Shown: positions 38,221-50,208, numbered from the stretch's first letter. The stretch is DNA of 64,000 bases from Pseudomonas azotoformans (GCF_900103345.1 NZ_LT629702.1:3720001-3784000), one strand, 5' to 3'. Notes: generated from the letters alone by a model not told the origin. Program-made: numbers and translations.

Positions 38221-40746
38221 TTAGAGGCTGCGAGCAACCTGAACCTTCTCGTAGACTTCGATCTTGTCGCCAGCCTTGACGTCGTTGTAGCTCTTGACGC
38301 CGATACCGCATTCCATGCCGGCACGTACTTCAGAAGCGTCATCCTTGAAGCGGCGCAGGGATTCCAGCTCGCCTTCGAAGATAACGATGTCTTCACGCAG
38401 TACACGGATTGGACGGTTACGGTACACAGTGCCTTCAACCACCATGCAACCGGCGATCGCGCCGAATTTCGGCGAGCGGAACACGTCACGCACTTCGGCG
38501 ATACCCAGGATGTTCTCCCGGACGTCGCTGCCAAGCATGCCGGTGAGGGCCTTCTTGACGTCTTCGATAATGTCGTAGATGACGTTGTAGTAACGCATGT
38601 CCAGGCCTTCCTGCTCGACGATCTTGCGAGCGCCGGCATCGGCACGCACGTTGAAGCCGAACAGTACAGCGTTGGAAGCCAGTGCCAGGTTGGCGTCGGA
38701 CTCGGTGATACCACCGACACCGCCACCGACAACACGCACTTGCACTTCGTCGTTACCCAGGCCGTTCAAGGCGCCGTTCAACGCTTCGAGGGAACCACGT
38801 ACGTCAGATTTGAGGACGATGTTAAGCGTCTTCTTCTCTTCCTGGCCCATGTTCTCGAAGATGTTTTCCAGCTTGCCAGCGTGAGCACGGGCCAGCTTGA
38901 CTTCGCGGAACTTGCCTTGACGGAACAGAGCCACTTCACGGGCTTTCTTCTCGTCGGCAACCACGCTCATCTCGTCGCCAGCGTCCGGAGTACCGTCCAG
39001 GCCAAGGATCTCGACCGGGATAGCAGGACCTGCTTCCTTGATTGGCTTGCCGTTCTCGTCGAGCATGGCACGTACACGGCCGTAGTTCGAACCGACCAGC
39101 ACCATGTCGCCTTGGCGCAGGGTACCGTCTTGAACCAGAACGGTCGCAACCGGGCCACGGCCCTTGTCGAGACGGGATTCAACCACAACACCACGGCCAG
39201 GAGCCGATGGCGTAGCAGTCAGTTCCAGAACTTCGGCTTGCAGCAGAACGGCTTCGAGCAGTTCGTCAACCCCAGTACCCATCTTCGCGGAGACCGGTAC
39301 GAATGGAGTGTCGCCACCCCACTCTTCGGATGTCACACCGTGAACCGACAGTTCGCTACGGATGCGATCGAGATCGGCGCCCGGCTTGTCGATTTTGTTC
39401 ACAGCGACCACCAGCGGAACGCCAGCTGCCTTGGCATGCTGAACAGCTTCGATGGTTTGTGGCATCACGCCGTCGTCCGCTGCAACCACCAGGATCACGA
39501 TGTCGGTCGCCTTGGCACCACGGGCACGCATTGCGGTAAACGCAGCGTGACCAGGGGTATCGAGGAACGTCACCATGCCACGGTCGGTTTCAACGTGGTA
39601 AGCACCGATGTGCTGGGTGATACCGCCGGCTTCGCCAGCAGCAACCTTGGCACGACGGATATAGTCGAGCAGGGAAGTTTTACCGTGGTCAACGTGGCCC
39701 ATTACGGTCACAACCGGTGCACGGGAAACTGCCTCACCTTCAAACTTCAGGGACTCGGCCAGGGAATCTTCCAGGGCGGTGTCGCTGACCAGAGTCACTT
39801 TGTGGCCCAATTCTTCAGCAACAAGCTGGGCAGTTTCCTGATCCAGTACCTGGTTGATGGTGGCCGGAGTGCCCAGCTTAAACATGAACTTGATGATTTC
39901 AGCAGCCTTGACCGACATCTGCTGGGCCAGATCGCCCACAGTGATGGTCTCGCCGATCTTCACTTCACGCACGACAGGGCCGGTTGGGCTCTGGAAACCG
40001 TGGGCGTTGCGTTTCTTCAGCTTGGCCTTGCCGCGACCACCACGACGGAAGCCATCGCTTTCTTCGTCGGTAGTGCGTGGGGCAACGCGTGGCGCAGGCG
40101 CTTTCTCTTTGACCGAGGCACGATGCGGAGCGTTTTTGCGCTCGCCATCGCCACCACCACCGCGACGATTGTTATCGTCGGCACGCGGTTTGTCCGGACG
40201 ACGAGGTTCGTCGCGCTTGCGAGCGTCAGCAGCCGGTGCTGGTGCAGCGGCAACCGGAGCGGCCTCACGCACAGCTTCAACTGGCGCGCTAGGCGCAGCG
40301 ACCGCTTCAGTGGCAGCAGGTTGCGCAGCAGCAGGCTGGCGACGCGCTTCTTCTTCGGCGCGACGCTTGGCTTCTTCTTCAGCCTTCTGACGAGCAGCAT
40401 TTTCTACTGCGCGACGTTCTTCCAGTTCGCGTTTGCGCTCGGCTTCGATTTCTTCCGGGCTGCGCTGTACGAAGACTTTCTTCTTGCGTACTTCAACGCT
40501 GATGCTCTTGCTACCAGCAACACGCAGGGTGCTGGTGGTTTTGCGCTGCAATGTAATCTTGCGCGGTTCTTCCACTTTCGCCTTGTGGCTGCTCTTCAAG
40601 TGAGTCAGCAAAGACTGCTTCTCACTATCGCTCACACCTTCATCGGCGGCGGTGTGCGGCAGACCTGCCTCACGCATCTGCTGCAACAGGCGCTCTACCG
40701 GTGTTTTGACCTCATCGGCCAGTTGTTTCACCGTGACTTGCGTCAT
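38221..40746 (-). CDS. infB: Translation initiation factor IF-2
   Basis: The GTPase that delivers initiator fMet-tRNA to the 30S subunit; the matching tRNA-fMet gene heads the same cluster. In 841 residues it has an N-terminal IF2N domain ([20 protein letters not shown]), a long charged, Glu/Arg/Ala-rich linker (about 100-260), then the G domain with [25 protein letters not shown] and [10 protein letters not shown], followed by domains II-IV. The start is 27 bp after the nusA stop. Internal in-frame starts may give shorter IF2 forms as in E. coli; I did not assign them. Confidence 0.98.
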   Translation of the reverse strand: MTQVTVKQLADEVKTPVERLLQQMREAGLPHTAADEGVSDSEKQSLLTHLKSSHKAKVEEPRKITLQRKTTSTLRVAGSKSISVEVRKKKVFVQRSPEEIEAERKRELEERRAVENAARQKAEEEAKRRAEEEARRQPAAAQPAATEAVAAPSAPVEAVREAAPVAAAPAPAADARKRDEPRRPDKPRADDNNRRGGGGDGERKNAPHRASVKEKAPAPRVAPRTTDEESDGFRRGGRGKAKLKKRNAHGFQSPTGPVVREVKIGETITVGDLAQQMSVKAAEIIKFMFKLGTPATINQVLDQETAQLVAEELGHKVTLVSDTALEDSLAESLKFEGEAVSRAPVVTVMGHVDHGKTSLLDYIRRAKVAAGEAGGITQHIGAYHVETDRGMVTFLDTPGHAAFTAMRARGAKATDIVILVVAADDGVMPQTIEAVQHAKAAGVPLVVAVNKIDKPGADLDRIRSELSVHGVTSEEWGGDTPFVPVSAKMGTGVDELLEAVLLQAEVLELTATPSAPGRGVVVESRLDKGRGPVATVLVQDGTLRQGDMVLVGSNYGRVRAMLDENGKPIKEAGPAIPVEILGLDGTPDAGDEMSVVADEKKAREVALFRQGKFREVKLARAHAGKLENIFENMGQEEKKTLNIVLKSDVRGSLEALNGALNGLGNDEVQVRVVGGGVGGITESDANLALASNAVLFGFNVRADAGARKIVEQEGLDMRYYNVIYDIIEDVKKALTGMLGSDVRENILGIAEVRDVFRSPKFGAIAGCMVVEGTVYRNRPIRVLREDIVIFEGELESLRRFKDDASEVRAGMECGIGVKSYNDVKAGDKIEVYEKVQVARSL

Positions 40747-40773
40747 GCACTTCTCTCCTCAGGCCGCGCCTAG

Positions 40774-42255
40774 TTACTCGAACCAATGGGCTCGGGCGGC
40801 CATGATCAACTTGCCGGCACGATCATCGTCAATGCCGTCGATGTCGAGCAGATCGTCAATAGACTGCTCGGCCAGGTCTTCGCGGGTAATTACGCCGCGC
40901 ACCGCCAGTTCCATCGCCAAATCCTTGTCCATACCCTCAAGCGAGAGCAGGTCTTCGGCCGGATGGGCGTCTGCCAGCTTTTCCTCAGTAGCGATGGCTT
41001 TAGTCAACAAACGATCCTTGGCCCGAGCGCGAAGCTCGTTGACGGTGTCTTCGTCAAAGCCGTCGATGTTGAGCATTTCTTCCAACGGTACGTAGGCAAT
41101 CTCTTCCAGGCTGGTGAAGCCTTCATCTACCAGCACCTGCGCCAGGTCTTCATCGACTTCCAACTCTTCGATGAAGTTGCGCAGGATGTCACCGGTTTCA
41201 GCTTGCTGCTTAGCCTGGATGTCCGATTCGGTCATCACGTTCAGGGTCCAACCGGTCAGTTGGCTGGCCAGACGCACGTTCTGACCACCACGACCAATGG
41301 CCTGAGCCAGATTGTCTGCGCCAACGGCGATGTCCATTGCATGGGCATCCTCGTCAACGATAATTGCCGCCACTTCAGCCGGCGACATGGCGTTGATCAC
41401 GAACTGCGCCGGGTTATCGTCCCACAGGACGATGTCCACACGCTCGCCACCCAACTCGCCCGACACCGCCTGGACGCGCGAACCGCGCATACCAATGCAA
41501 GCGCCTTGCGGGTCGATGCGTTTGTCCTTGGAGCGGACCGCGATCTTGGCACGCGAACCCGGGTCGCGGGACGCAGCCATGACTTCGATCAGGCCTTCGG
41601 CGATTTCCGGCACTTCGATACGGAACAGCTCGATCAGCATTTCCGGCGCGGTACGCGACAGGATCAACTGTGGGCCGCGGTTCTCGGTGCGGATTTCCTT
41701 GAGCAGCGCACGCAGACGCACGCCAACACGGAAGGTTTCGCGGGAAATAATGTCTTCGCGAGCCAGCAACGCTTCGGCGTTGTTGCCCAGGTCGACGATC
41801 ACGTTATCGCGGGTGACTTTTTTCACGGTGCCGGAGATGATTTCACCCAGGCGCTCGCGATAGGCGTCAACGACTTGAGCGCGCTCGGCTTCGCGAACCT
41901 TCTGCACAATGACCTGTTTGGCGGTCTGTGCAGCGATACGGCCGAATTCGATCGATTCAATCTTTTCTTCGACGACATCACCGACCTTGGCGCCAGGATG
42001 CGTTTCGGCAACCTTGCTTGGCCAGGTTTCGATGGCCGGATCATCAAGATCGGCCTCTTCGACGACCGTCCAGCGACGGAAAGTCTCATAGGCACCGGTG
42101 TGGCGATTGATTTCCACACGCAGATCAACTTCGTCTTCAAAACGCTTTTTGGTAGCAGTGGCCAGGGCCAGCTCCAACGCTTCAAAAATCACGTTTGCCG
42201 GTACGCCCTTTTCATTGGATACCGACTCAACAACCAGCAGTACTTCTTTGCTCAT
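40774..42255 (-). CDS. nusA: Transcription termination/antitermination factor NusA
   Basis: Binds RNA polymerase and modulates pausing, intrinsic termination and antitermination. The 493 residues start [20 protein letters not shown] 42255 is chosen because AGGCGAGG lies about 7 nt upstream. Order of domains: N-terminal RNAP-binding, S1 ([21 protein letters not shown] in parts), KH1 and KH2 with [14 protein letters not shown] and [13 protein letters not shown], and two C-terminal acidic repeats with helix-hairpin-helix pairs ([36 protein letters not shown]). Two intrinsic terminators ahead of rimP offer a site for autoregulation. Confidence 0.98.
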   Translation of the reverse strand: MSKEVLLVVESVSNEKGVPANVIFEALELALATATKKRFEDEVDLRVEINRHTGAYETFRRWTVVEEADLDDPAIETWPSKVAETHPGAKVGDVVEEKIESIEFGRIAAQTAKQVIVQKVREAERAQVVDAYRERLGEIISGTVKKVTRDNVIVDLGNNAEALLAREDIISRETFRVGVRLRALLKEIRTENRGPQLILSRTAPEMLIELFRIEVPEIAEGLIEVMAASRDPGSRAKIAVRSKDKRIDPQGACIGMRGSRVQAVSGELGGERVDIVLWDDNPAQFVINAMSPAEVAAIIVDEDAHAMDIAVGADNLAQAIGRGGQNVRLASQLTGWTLNVMTESDIQAKQQAETGDILRNFIEELEVDEDLAQVLVDEGFTSLEEIAYVPLEEMLNIDGFDEDTVNELRARAKDRLLTKAIATEEKLADAHPAEDLLSLEGMDKDLAMELAVRGVITREDLAEQSIDDLLDIDGIDDDRAGKLIMAARAHWFE

Positions 42256-42302
42256 CGTACGCCTCGCCTTTCGCAAGCCATTGGATCCGCGGGATCCGCG
42301 TC

Positions 42303-42761
42303 TCAGTCAAAACTGGGAATAATGTTGGCCTTGTCGATCATATCGATCGGCAACAGGAACTCATGGTCTTCTACCTGCACCACGACATCCTGCTCTTCTA
42401 CACCGCGCAGAAGGCCCTGAAAGTTGCGTCGCCCTTCAAAGGGAGATCGCAGCTTGATCTTCACTTGTTCACCGGCAAATTTTGCAAACTGATCAATAGT
42501 GAACAGTGGGCGTTCCATGCCTGGCGAGGAAACTTCGAGGGTGTATTCAACGGAGATGGGATCTTCAACATCCAGCACACCGCTGATCTGACGGCTGACA
42601 ATGGCACAATCGTCCACCAGCACGCCGCCCTCTTTATCGATATAAACGCGCAACATTGAGTGGCGACCTTGAGCCGAAAACTCAATACCCCAGCATTCAT
42701 AGCCTAGGGCCACGACCACCGGGGCCAACAAGGCCTGCAACTCTTCTAGCTTGCTCGACAC
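42303..42761 (-). CDS. rimP: Ribosome maturation factor RimP
   Basis: A small-subunit assembly factor acting early in 30S head formation. The 152 residues contain [20 protein letters not shown] and [13 protein letters not shown], the best conserved block of the family, with an SH3-like C-terminal domain. I choose GTG 42761 ([14 protein letters not shown] after the start) over an ATG six codons upstream, because GAGGGGG sits at ideal spacing and the length then equals P. aeruginosa RimP. It opens the protein-coding part of the nusA-infB operon. Confidence 0.93.
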   Translation of the reverse strand: MSSKLEELQALLAPVVVALGYECWGIEFSAQGRHSMLRVYIDKEGGVLVDDCAIVSRQISGVLDVEDPISVEYTLEVSSPGMERPLFTIDQFAKFAGEQVKIKLRSPFEGRRNFQGLLRGVEEQDVVVQVEDHEFLLPIDMIDKANIIPSFD

Positions 42762-42800
42762 CTGAACCCCCTCGTGCATGTATGTGCATGCTGTGCAAAA

Positions 42801-42824
42801 TAAAAAAATGGGCGAAACGCCCAT
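42801..42824 (-). terminator. Intrinsic terminator directly upstream of rimP
   Basis: ATGGGCG-TTT-CGCCCAT on the minus strand is followed by seven Ts, and ends about 40 bp before the rimP start. A further stem, AACGCCG..CGGCGTT, lies at 42831-42852. With the terminator after tRNA-fMet this makes a double block that rimP-nusA transcription must read through. Confidence 0.85.
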
Positions 42825-42867
42825 CCTTGAAACGCCGTCGAACAGCGGCGTTGAAAGTGTCCAGCTA

Positions 42868-42891
42868 ACAAAAAGCCCCTTAAAAGGGGCT
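42868..42891 (-). terminator. Intrinsic terminator after tRNA-fMet
   Basis: AGCCCCTTTTAAGGGGCT plus a five-T run on the minus strand, about 11 nt beyond the tRNA CCA end. Confidence 0.88.
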
Positions 42892-42901
42892 CCGCTAAAA
42901 C

Positions 42902-42978
<77 letters not shown>

Positions 42979-42994
42979 ACAAAGCTGGGGCGGA

Positions 42995-43023
42995 AGTATA
43001 CGACCGATCCCTTACAGGGTCAA
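42995..43023 (-). promoter_or_regulatory. Sigma-70 promoter of tRNA-fMet (and rimP operon)
   Basis: TTGACC, 17 bp, TATACT on the minus strand; the -10 ends 17 bp before the mature tRNA. A GC-rich stretch (TTCCGCCCC) follows the -10, resembling the discriminator of stringently controlled promoters, which fits DksA/ppGpp control. Confidence 0.88.
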
Positions 43024-43040
43024 TGTAACCTTCCACCTAC

Positions 43041-43063
43041 AAGAAAGCCCGCAACAGCGGGCT
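43041..43063 (-). terminator. Terminator after tRNA-Leu
   Basis: AGCCCGC-TGTT-GCGGGCT followed by TTCTT on the minus strand, 12 bp past the tRNA-Leu CCA end. Confidence 0.85.
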
Positions 43064-43074
43064 CTCCTGATAAT

Positions 43075-43160
43075 TGGTACCGAGAAGGGGACTCGAACCC
43101 CTACACCCTATGGGCACAACCACCTCAAGGTTGCGTGTCTACCAATTCCACCACCTCGGC
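43075..43160 (-). tRNA. tRNA-Leu (GAG)
   Basis: An 86-nt class II tRNA with a long variable arm. The anticodon loop reads TTGAGGT, giving anticodon GAG for CUC/CUU codons. The acceptor stem is GCCGAGG/TCTCGGT, and CCA is encoded. It lies 22 bp after the secG stop, the same secG-leuU linkage seen in E. coli, so it is probably processed from the tpiA-secG transcript. Confidence 0.98.
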
Positions 43161-43182
43161 AATACAGCGCTTACAACCCTTC

Positions 43183-43566
43183 TTACTTCTGCTCTTGAGC
43201 TGGAGGTACGTCAGTCGCTGGAGTAGCCGACTTTTGCTCTTGAAGCACCGGGACATCATCAGAAGCCGGTTTTGCTTTTGGTACTTCCAACACTGCTGGA
43301 TTTGGGAGACCTACTTGAGTCAGCACATGAGCTTTCTCTTTAGCAAAGTAACCTAACCCCAAGCTGGTTATGAAGAAACCGGCGGCAAGTATAGCAGTAA
43401 ACTTACTAAGAAAGGTAGAGGAACCTTGGCTTCCGAACACAGTATTTGAAGCACCTGCACCGAAAGACGCACCAGCATCCGCACCTTTACCCTGTTGCAG
43501 CAAAACCAGAGCAACTACGCTCAGAGCAGCCAACAGATGAAAAACGACTACGACTGTTTCCAGCAT
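43183..43566 (-). CDS. secG: Preprotein translocase subunit SecG
   Basis: A small subunit of the SecYEG channel. The start [20 protein letters not shown] opens the first membrane span; the conserved cytoplasmic loop [15 protein letters not shown] and [14 protein letters not shown] follow, then the second span. The 127 residues include a Pro/Ala/Gln-rich tail. ATG 43566 is preferred over a longer frame whose extra residues overlap tpiA. It lies 4 bp from tpiA. Confidence 0.95.
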   Translation of the reverse strand: MLETVVVVFHLLAALSVVALVLLQQGKGADAGASFGAGASNTVFGSQGSSTFLSKFTAILAAGFFITSLGLGYFAKEKAHVLTQVGLPNPAVLEVPKAKPASDDVPVLQEQKSATPATDVPPAQEQK

Positions 43567-43570
43567 TTTT

Positions 43571-44326
43571 TCAGTTTCCCGCGGCGCGACAGATCGCACC
43601 GAACTCATCTGCATTCAGGGAAGCTCCACCAATGAGCCCCCCATCGATATCCGGCATGCCGAACAGTTCGACCGCATTGGCCGCCTTCACGCTGCCGCCG
43701 TATAGAAGCCGCACACCTTGCGCGACTTCAGAATTCTCTGCCGCCAACTGCGCGCGGATGGCTGCGTGCACATCCTGCGCCTGTTGCGGTGTAGCAGTCA
43801 GCCCGGTGCCAATGGCCCAGACCGGCTCGTAAGCGATTACTGCCTTTGCAAACGCACCAACACCCAGCTCCTCGATGATGCTGCCCAGCTGACGCGAGAC
43901 AACTTCAAGAGTCTTGCCCGATTCACGCTGCTCCAGGGTCTCCCCTATGCACAAAACCGGAATCAAGCCACAAGCCTGTGCTGCTGCGAACTTGCGATTG
44001 AGCGTTCCATCACGCTCGCCCATCATCTGACGGCGCTCGGAGTGCCCGACAAGCACATAGGAACAACCCGCATCGACCAGCTGACTCGGCGCAATTTCAC
44101 CGGTCAACGCACCTTGCATGGCTTCCACCGCAGAATTCTGCGCGCCGACCTGGATCGACTTGCCCTTCAAGCCATCAACCACTTGGTTGATATGCAAGCA
44201 AGGCGGGAAAACCGCAACATCAACACCGCTCGGCAAAGCCAAGTGACGAAGGCCATTGATCAGCTCAGCGACACTGGCGCGGGTACCGTGCATCTTCCAG
44301 TTACCAGCTACCATAGTGCGACGCAT
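43571..44326 (-). CDS. tpiA: Triosephosphate isomerase
   Basis: Interconverts dihydroxyacetone phosphate and glyceraldehyde-3-phosphate. The 251 residues form the classical barrel: VAGNWKMHG with Lys, [11 protein letters not shown] with electrophilic His, [13 protein letters not shown] with catalytic Glu, and the phosphate-binding [12 protein letters not shown] and GGLIGGASL. All active-site residues are intact. It lies 66 bp after glmM and 4 bp before secG. Confidence 0.98.
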   Translation of the reverse strand: MRRTMVAGNWKMHGTRASVAELINGLRHLALPSGVDVAVFPPCLHINQVVDGLKGKSIQVGAQNSAVEAMQGALTGEIAPSQLVDAGCSYVLVGHSERRQMMGERDGTLNRKFAAAQACGLIPVLCIGETLEQRESGKTLEVVSRQLGSIIEELGVGAFAKAVIAYEPVWAIGTGLTATPQQAQDVHAAIRAQLAAENSEVAQGVRLLYGGSVKAANAVELFGMPDIDGGLIGGASLNADEFGAICRAAGN

Positions 44327-44392
44327 GCTGTACCTCGTCGGTCAAAGTGGGCGCAGATGTTACCCAACCACATCATCACTGGCAAGCCGAAT

Positions 44393-45730
44393 TCAGGCGC
44401 AAACTTCAGTTACCAGTTTTGCCAGGTCTTCGGCATGGCCGCGAACCTGTGTTTCATCGTCACCTTCGACCATGACACGCACCAATGGCTCTGTGCCGGA
44501 CTTGCGCAACAGCACACGGCCACGCCCCGCCATTGCCAGGGTTACACGCTCACACGCCTCTTTGACAGCCGGATGCTCGATAGGATTTTCACCGCCCGCA
44601 AAACGCACGTTCAGCAATACTTGCGGGCACTTGCGCATGGCTTGGCGCGCCTGGGCCAGACTTTCCTCACGACGCTTCATGGCCATAAGCACCTGCAGCG
44701 CAGCAATGATCGCATCGCCTGTCGTGGTGTGCTGGAAGCAGACTACATGCCCGGAATTCTCGCCACCTACCTGCCAGTTGCGCTCAAGCAGTTCCGCGAT
44801 CACATAGCGGTCACCGACATTGGCACGCACGAACGGAATACCCAGATCCGCCAGGGCCAATTCAAGCCCCAGATTACTCATCAGCGTACCGACGACACCG
44901 CCCTGCAGCTTGTTACGCTCATGCATGTCGCGGGCAATGATGAACAGCAGGTCATCACCATCAACAATGGCGCCCGTGTGATCCACCATCAGCACGCGAT
45001 CACCGTCACCATCAAAGGCAATACCCAGGTCGGCATGTTCGGCAAGTACGGCCGCCTGCAACTGCCCCATGTGCGTGGAGCCGCAGTTCTCGTTGATGTT
45101 CAACCCGTTAGGCTGGGCCGACAGCACTGTCACGTCTGCGCCCAACTCCTTGAATACGCTCGGCGCCACCTTGTAGGTCGCACCATGGGCGCAATCGACC
45201 ACAATCTTGAGGCCGGCAAAATTGGTGCTGCTCGGCACACTGCTTTTGCAGAACTCAATGTATCGGCCGGAGGCGTCGTTGATACGCGACACTTTGCCAA
45301 GCTTGCTGGACTCGACCACCGTCATCGGCGCATCCAGAAGCTCTTCGATCATCAGCTCGATCTCGTCCGGCAGCTTGGTGCCCTGGCCCGAGAAGAATTT
45401 GATGCCGTTGTCATCATGAGGGTTATGCGAGGCACTGATTACGATACCGGCTTCAGCATGAAAGGTACGCGTGAGGTAAGCGATCGCCGGCGTCGGCATC
45501 GGCCCCAGCAGCATCACATCGGCACCTGCGGCAGACAGCCCCGCCTCCAGCGCCGACTCGAACATATACCCCGAAATACGAGTGTCCTTGCCCACCAGGA
45601 TGCGGCACGCGCCCATGCTGCGGAACGCCATACCTGCAGCCCAACCGAGCTTGAGCATGAAATCAGGAGTAATCGGAAACTCGCCGACCCGACCGCGAAT
45701 ACCGTCGGTGCCAAAATATTTTTTAGTCAT
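44393..45730 (-). CDS. glmM: Phosphoglucosamine mutase
   Basis: Converts glucosamine-6-phosphate to glucosamine-1-phosphate for UDP-GlcNAc and cell-wall synthesis. The 445 residues show [17 protein letters not shown], the phosphoserine loop [19 protein letters not shown], the metal-binding DGDGDR, the sugar-binding GGENSGHVV and the phosphate-binding [12 protein letters not shown]. It is preceded by folP after 16 bp, the ftsH-folP-glmM order common in gammaproteobacteria. Confidence 0.98.
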   Translation of the reverse strand: MTKKYFGTDGIRGRVGEFPITPDFMLKLGWAAGMAFRSMGACRILVGKDTRISGYMFESALEAGLSAAGADVMLLGPMPTPAIAYLTRTFHAEAGIVISASHNPHDDNGIKFFSGQGTKLPDEIELMIEELLDAPMTVVESSKLGKVSRINDASGRYIEFCKSSVPSSTNFAGLKIVVDCAHGATYKVAPSVFKELGADVTVLSAQPNGLNINENCGSTHMGQLQAAVLAEHADLGIAFDGDGDRVLMVDHTGAIVDGDDLLFIIARDMHERNKLQGGVVGTLMSNLGLELALADLGIPFVRANVGDRYVIAELLERNWQVGGENSGHVVCFQHTTTGDAIIAALQVLMAMKRREESLAQARQAMRKCPQVLLNVRFAGGENPIEHPAVKEACERVTLAMAGRGRVLLRKSGTEPLVRVMVEGDDETQVRGHAEDLAKLVTEVCA

Positions 45731-45746
45731 AAGTGCTCCATCATTC

Positions 45747-46598
45747 TTATTCGGCTGATTCTACCGCGGCCATCATACGCACCACATCCATCGTCTCGGC
45801 AACATCATGCACCCGCAAGATACGCGCACCCTTGGTGACTGCAAGCGCCGCCAGCGCAAGACCGCCGTACAGCCGCTCCCCCACCGGACGATTCAGCGCC
45901 AGCCCGATCATGCTCTTGCGTGAAACGCCGACCAAAAGAGGCCGACCAAGGGCATGCAAGGACTCCATATGTTTGAACAGACTTAGATTGTGCTGCAGGG
46001 TCTTGGCGAAGCCAAAACCGGGATCGAGGACGATCTTTTCTGCAGCAATCCCGACAGCAACGCATTGTGCAACCCGCTCAGCGAGAAACCCACTTACCTC
46101 ACCAACAAGATCATCGTAGTGAGGGTTGTCCTGCATATTGCCGGGCTCACCCAGCATATGCATCAGGCAAACCGGCAAACCGGTCGCTGCTGCGGCATCA
46201 AGGGCACCGTCACGCTGAAGCGAGCGCACATCGTTGATAAGCCCCGCCCCAAGGCGCGCCGTTTCGCGCATCACGGCCGGCGTCGACGTATCAACCGAGA
46301 TGATCACATCCAGCTCACGCGCAATGCGCTCAACGATCGGCGCAACCCTCTCCAGCTCCTCCAAGGGAGAAACCAGGCGAGCACCAGGCCGAGTCGACTC
46401 ACCACCTACATCGATCAGAGTAGCTCCCGCCGCCACCATGGCCTCTGCATGACGCAATGCGGCATCGCGTTGGCTAAAGCGGCCACCATCGGAAAAGGAG
46501 TCGGGGGTTACATTAAGAATGCCCATGACGTGCGTATGGGCCAAATCAAGAACCCGGTTGCCGCAAGGCAACCGGGTGGAGGACAACACAGAAGTCAT
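45747..46598 (-). CDS. folP: Dihydropteroate synthase
   Basis: Condenses p-aminobenzoate with the pterin pyrophosphate made by FolK; the target of sulfonamides. The 283 residues hold the two signatures [15 protein letters not shown] and [16 protein letters not shown], then VDTSTPAV and [13 protein letters not shown]. The sulfonamide loop regions look like ordinary chromosomal FolP. It starts 8 bp after the ftsH stop. Confidence 0.97.
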   Translation of the reverse strand: MTSVLSSTRLPCGNRVLDLAHTHVMGILNVTPDSFSDGGRFSQRDAALRHAEAMVAAGATLIDVGGESTRPGARLVSPLEELERVAPIVERIARELDVIISVDTSTPAVMRETARLGAGLINDVRSLQRDGALDAAAATGLPVCLMHMLGEPGNMQDNPHYDDLVGEVSGFLAERVAQCVAVGIAAEKIVLDPGFGFAKTLQHNLSLFKHMESLHALGRPLLVGVSRKSMIGLALNRPVGERLYGGLALAALAVTKGARILRVHDVAETMDVVRMMAAVESAE

Positions 46599-46606
46599 TT
46601 CAAACC

Positions 46607-48526
46607 TTAGACGTCAGCTGCCGGGCCGCCGATCGGGGTTTCAGGGCGTTCGTTCTGAACCACTGGCGGAGTGCCAGAAGTGCCCGAACCACCTTCCCAA
46701 TCGCGGGGCTCACGCGGGGTGCGACCGGCCATGATGTCGTCGATCTGGTCGGCGTCAATGGTCTCGTACTTCATCAGCGCATCCGCCATGGCATCCAGCT
46801 TGTCGCGGTTATCCGTGAGGATCTGCTTGGCCGTGCCGTAGCACTGGTCAATGATGCTGCGCACCTCGGAGTCGATCAGCTTGGCTGTCTCACCGGAGAA
46901 GCTGGCGTTTTGACCACCACCGCCACGCCCCAGGAACACTTCGCCCTCTTCCTCGGCATACATCAATGGGCCGAGTTTTTCCGACAAGCCCCACTTGGTC
47001 ACCATGTTCCGCGCAATCTGGCTGGCACGCATGATGTCGTTGGAAGCACCAGTGGTGACGCCGTCGAAGCCCAGGGTCATCTCTTCAGCAATCCGGCCGC
47101 CGTACAGCGAGCAGATCTGGCTGATCAGTGCACGCTTGGAGAGGCTGTAACGATCCTCTTCCGGCAGGAACATCGTGACACCCAGAGCCCGACCACGCGG
47201 GATGATCGATACTTTGTAGACCGGGTCGTGCTCAGGCACGACACGACCAACGATGGCGTGACCAGCTTCGTGATAAGCGGTGTTCTGCTTCTCTTTCTCG
47301 GACATGACCATGGATTTGCGCTCGGCGCCCATCATGATCTTGTCTTTGGCCAATTCGAACTCTTTCATCTCCACGATACGCTTGCCAGTACGGGCAGCGA
47401 ACAACGAGGCCTCGTTGACCAGGTTAGCCAGGTCGGCACCGGAGAAGCCTGGAGTACCACGGGCAATCACGGCCGGAGCCACGTCGTCACCCATTGGCAC
47501 TTTGCGCATGTGTACTTTCAGGATCTGTTCGCGACCACGGATATCCGGCAAGCCCACCACGACCTGACGGTCGAAACGGCCTGGACGCAGCAGCGCAGGG
47601 TCCAGCACGTCAGGACGGTTGGTGGCAGCGATCACGATGATGCCATCGTTCATTTCAAAGCCGTCCATCTCAACCAGCAACTGGTTGAGGGTCTGCTCAC
47701 GCTCGTCATGACCGCCGCCCATACCGGCGCCACGGTGGCGACCGACGGCGTCGATTTCATCGATGAAGATGATGCAAGGCGCATGCTTTTTAGCCTGTTC
47801 GAACATATCGCGAACACGGCTGGCACCAACACCGACGAACATCTCGACAAAGTCAGAACCGGAAATGGTGAAGAAAGGCACCTTGGCTTCACCGGCAATC
47901 GCCTTGGCCAGCAAGGTTTTACCGGTACCCGGAGGGCCAACCATGAGCACACCGCGAGGAATACGGCCACCCAGGCGCTGGAACTTGCCCGGATCGCGCA
48001 GGAACTCGACCAGCTCGCCCACTTCTTCCTTGGCTTCGTCGCAACCCGCAACGTCAGCCAGGGTGGTTTTCACCTGGTCTTCAGAGAGCAGGCGAGCCTT
48101 GCTCTTGCCGAAGCTCATCGGGCCGCCCTTGCCTCCCGCACCGCCTTGCATCTGGCGCATAAAGAACATAAACACGGCGATGATCACCAGGATCGGGAAG
48201 CTGGCTACCAGCAATTGGGTCCAGATGCTCTGCTGCTCAGGCTGCTTGCCTTCGACCACCACGTGATTATCCACCAGGTCGCCGATCAGACCGTTGTCCT
48301 GGATTGCCGGACGAATGGTCTTGAAGCTGTCTCCATCGTTGCGTTTGCCGGTGATCACATAGCCATCAACTGCTACGCGCTCGACCTTGCCATCCTTAAC
48401 TTGCTGGATGAAGTCGGAATAGTTGAGGGTCTGCGGCTCGTTAGGGCTGGAGAAGTTGTTCATCACCGTCACCAGGACAGCCGCGATGATCAACCACAGG
48501 ATCAGATTCTTTGCCATATCGTTCAA
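46607..48526 (-). CDS. ftsH: ATP-dependent zinc metalloprotease FtsH
   Basis: A membrane-anchored AAA+ protease for quality control and regulated proteolysis (for example of LpxC and sigma-32). The 639 residues have spans near 8-24 and 103-123, Walker A GPPGTGKT (197-204), Walker [14 protein letters not shown], the second-region-of-homology around [18 protein letters not shown], and the zinc site HEAGH near 418. The start codon is ambiguous. TTG 48526 has GAGGG at good spacing; the usual ATG at 48517 lies too far from it, so I prefer TTG. Confidence 0.96.
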   Translation of the reverse strand: MNDMAKNLILWLIIAAVLVTVMNNFSSPNEPQTLNYSDFIQQVKDGKVERVAVDGYVITGKRNDGDSFKTIRPAIQDNGLIGDLVDNHVVVEGKQPEQQSIWTQLLVASFPILVIIAVFMFFMRQMQGGAGGKGGPMSFGKSKARLLSEDQVKTTLADVAGCDEAKEEVGELVEFLRDPGKFQRLGGRIPRGVLMVGPPGTGKTLLAKAIAGEAKVPFFTISGSDFVEMFVGVGASRVRDMFEQAKKHAPCIIFIDEIDAVGRHRGAGMGGGHDEREQTLNQLLVEMDGFEMNDGIIVIAATNRPDVLDPALLRPGRFDRQVVVGLPDIRGREQILKVHMRKVPMGDDVAPAVIARGTPGFSGADLANLVNEASLFAARTGKRIVEMKEFELAKDKIMMGAERKSMVMSEKEKQNTAYHEAGHAIVGRVVPEHDPVYKVSIIPRGRALGVTMFLPEEDRYSLSKRALISQICSLYGGRIAEEMTLGFDGVTTGASNDIMRASQIARNMVTKWGLSEKLGPLMYAEEEGEVFLGRGGGGQNASFSGETAKLIDSEVRSIIDQCYGTAKQILTDNRDKLDAMADALMKYETIDADQIDDIMAGRTPREPRDWEGGSGTSGTPPVVQNERPETPIGGPAADV

Positions 48527-48717
48527 TTAACTACCCTCTGAAGCAAGCTCCGCTACTGGCGCGCGCTTCGCATGATATTCACCGGCCTAACTTACTACAT
48601 TACCTACAACACTGGCAGGCGCCGTCTGTAACCCTTTGTGAAACTTTGACTACACAATATTCGTGAAGCTTCGTGACGAAAGCGATATAAAAAAACCTAT
48701 CGACTCCCTTCAAACCT

Positions 48718-49368
48718 TCAAAGACGCTCATCACTGGCGGCGCCTTCGATGCCACGGAACCCCCGCGCCAACAGATACTGCTCGCGAGACCGGTCACGCG
48801 AGGAATCCGGTTTACGCATCTGTACCTTGTCGAACAGCTTGCGAATGTTCTTGTGGTACTCGTCAAAACCCTCACCTTGGAAGACCTTGACCAGGAAATC
48901 ACCACCCGGACGCAATACCCGACCCGCCAGATCCAGTGCCAATTCGCACAGAAACATGGCTCGCGGCATATCAACAGCCGGTAATCCACTCATATTGGGG
49001 GCCATGTCGGAAATCACAAGGTCCACCTGCGAATTTCCTACAGCTTCCAGGATCTCGGCCAGGACCGCGTCCTGGGTAAAGTCACCGTGCACAAAGGTCA
49101 CATCCGGGATGCTGTCCATCTCCAGGATGTCGGAAGCGATCAACCGGCCTTGCCCACCAATCAGACGACTGGCCACCTGGGACCAACCACCCGGGGCGGC
49201 ACCCAGGTCGATCACGCTCATGCCGGGGCGAAACAATTTGTCCTTGTCCTGAAGTTCCAGCAGTTTGTAGCTGGCCCGGGAACGGTAGCCGTCCTTTTGC
49301 GCCTTTTTGACGTAAGGATCGTTGAAATGTTCTTGTAGCCACTTAAGGCTGGTTTTGGAACGGGCCAC
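48718..49368 (-). CDS. rlmE: 23S rRNA 2'-O-ribose U2552 methyltransferase
   Basis: Methylates U2552 in the peptidyl-transferase A-loop. The 216 residues show [17 protein letters not shown] (first catalytic Lys), [15 protein letters not shown] (SAM motif I), the catalytic Asp in [12 protein letters not shown], and Lys and Glu in [15 protein letters not shown], completing the K-D-K-E tetrad. It lies 191 bp upstream of ftsH in the same direction, the order conserved in E. coli, and diverges from yhbY. Confidence 0.97.
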   Translation of the reverse strand: MARSKTSLKWLQEHFNDPYVKKAQKDGYRSRASYKLLELQDKDKLFRPGMSVIDLGAAPGGWSQVASRLIGGQGRLIASDILEMDSIPDVTFVHGDFTQDAVLAEILEAVGNSQVDLVISDMAPNMSGLPAVDMPRAMFLCELALDLAGRVLRPGGDFLVKVFQGEGFDEYHKNIRKLFDKVQMRKPDSSRDRSREQYLLARGFRGIEGAASDERL

Positions 49369-49474
49369 GGGCCACCTCGAAAAATAAAACGGGTCGTGAT
49401 TAACTGGGCGGTCCCGGACTCGCTCGGGTAAACTGGCCGCCGCTTTTTACAAGATCAGACGCAGGGGTCAGATT

Positions 49475-49783
49475 ATGCCGCTCACTCAAGAGCAGAAGAA
49501 ACAGTACAAATCCATTGGCCACCATCTGAAACCAGTTCTGATTGTGGCAGATAACGGTTTGACTGAAGGTGTGTTAGCCGAGTTCGAACGTGCGCTGAAC
49601 GATCATGAACTGATCAAGATCAAGGTCAACATCCTTGACCGCGAAGCGCGCCTGGCTGCCATTGCAGAACTGTGCAAGGCAGGCAAAGCGGACCTGGTCC
49701 AAGTCATCGGCAAGATGGCGCTGCTGTATCGCAAGAACTTCAGCGTCAACAAGCAACTGTCGAACGTACACCGCTTCAAGTAG
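49475..49783 (+). CDS. yhbY: YhbY family RNA-binding protein (CRM domain)
   Basis: A 102-residue single CRM-domain protein associated with pre-50S ribosomal particles. The family sequence QKKQYKSIGHHLKPVLIVAD, GLTEGVLAEFERALNDHELIK in parts, and the tail LYRKN are present; the usual GXXG RNA-binding loop appears as IGKMALL. It is divergent from rlmE across 106 bp, and is the only plus-strand gene between 33 and 60 kb. Confidence 0.93.
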   Translation: MPLTQEQKKQYKSIGHHLKPVLIVADNGLTEGVLAEFERALNDHELIKIKVNILDREARLAAIAELCKAGKADLVQVIGKMALLYRKNFSVNKQLSNVHRFK

Positions 49784-49803
49784 CTTTAAAATTACAAAAA
49801 GGG

Positions 49804-50208
49804 TCACGGGCGTGCTTCGCGCGCCCCGCCACTCCATCCCGGTGCAGGCTGCAAAACCAGCACCAGGCCGGAGAACCCTAGCACAAGATAGCTGAATAGC
49901 TGCCAGCGCAACGCTTCCGGCAACCAGACATGCACCACGCAAAACATTGCGCATGCATACAGCGCCATCAACAGCAGTTGCCCGCGAATATCCCGCCACA
50001 AACTCCCCAAGCCCTCAGCCTTGACCAGCACCAATGCCTGGAGCGTCACGCACGCCGCCGCGAAACCCACCAACAGCGCACTGAGTAATCCATCAATCTC
50101 ATCGATCAGCAGCGGTGCCAGGCCTATCAGGCCGAGCGCCGGCAACACACCAATGTGCAACAACCAAAGGCCGCCCACCCAAAGCATCTGAGAGAGCTGC
50201 CAAAGCAT
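49804..50208 (-). CDS. DUF4149 membrane protein
   Basis: A roughly 134-residue inner-membrane protein with four predicted spans: MLWVGGLWLLHIGVLPAL, LLVGFAAACVTLQALVLV, LLLMALYACAMFCVVHVW and LVLGFSGLVLVLQP. This fits the DUF4149 family of unknown function that follows greA in pseudomonads. The start is uncertain: ATG 50208 follows a strong hairpin and has no ribosome-binding site, while TTG 50259 would overlap greA. It could be translated by coupling to greA. Confidence 0.75.
   Translation of the reverse strand: MLWQLSQMLWVGGLWLLHIGVLPALGLIGLAPLLIDEIDGLLSALLVGFAAACVTLQALVLVKAEGLGSLWRDIRGQLLLMALYACAMFCVVHVWLPEALRWQLFSYLVLGFSGLVLVLQPAPGWSGGAREARP

Noticed and set aside
38185..40773. 862-codon open frame antisense to infB
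   Set aside because: Mirror of infB codon bias. The IF2 motifs on the other strand are unambiguous.
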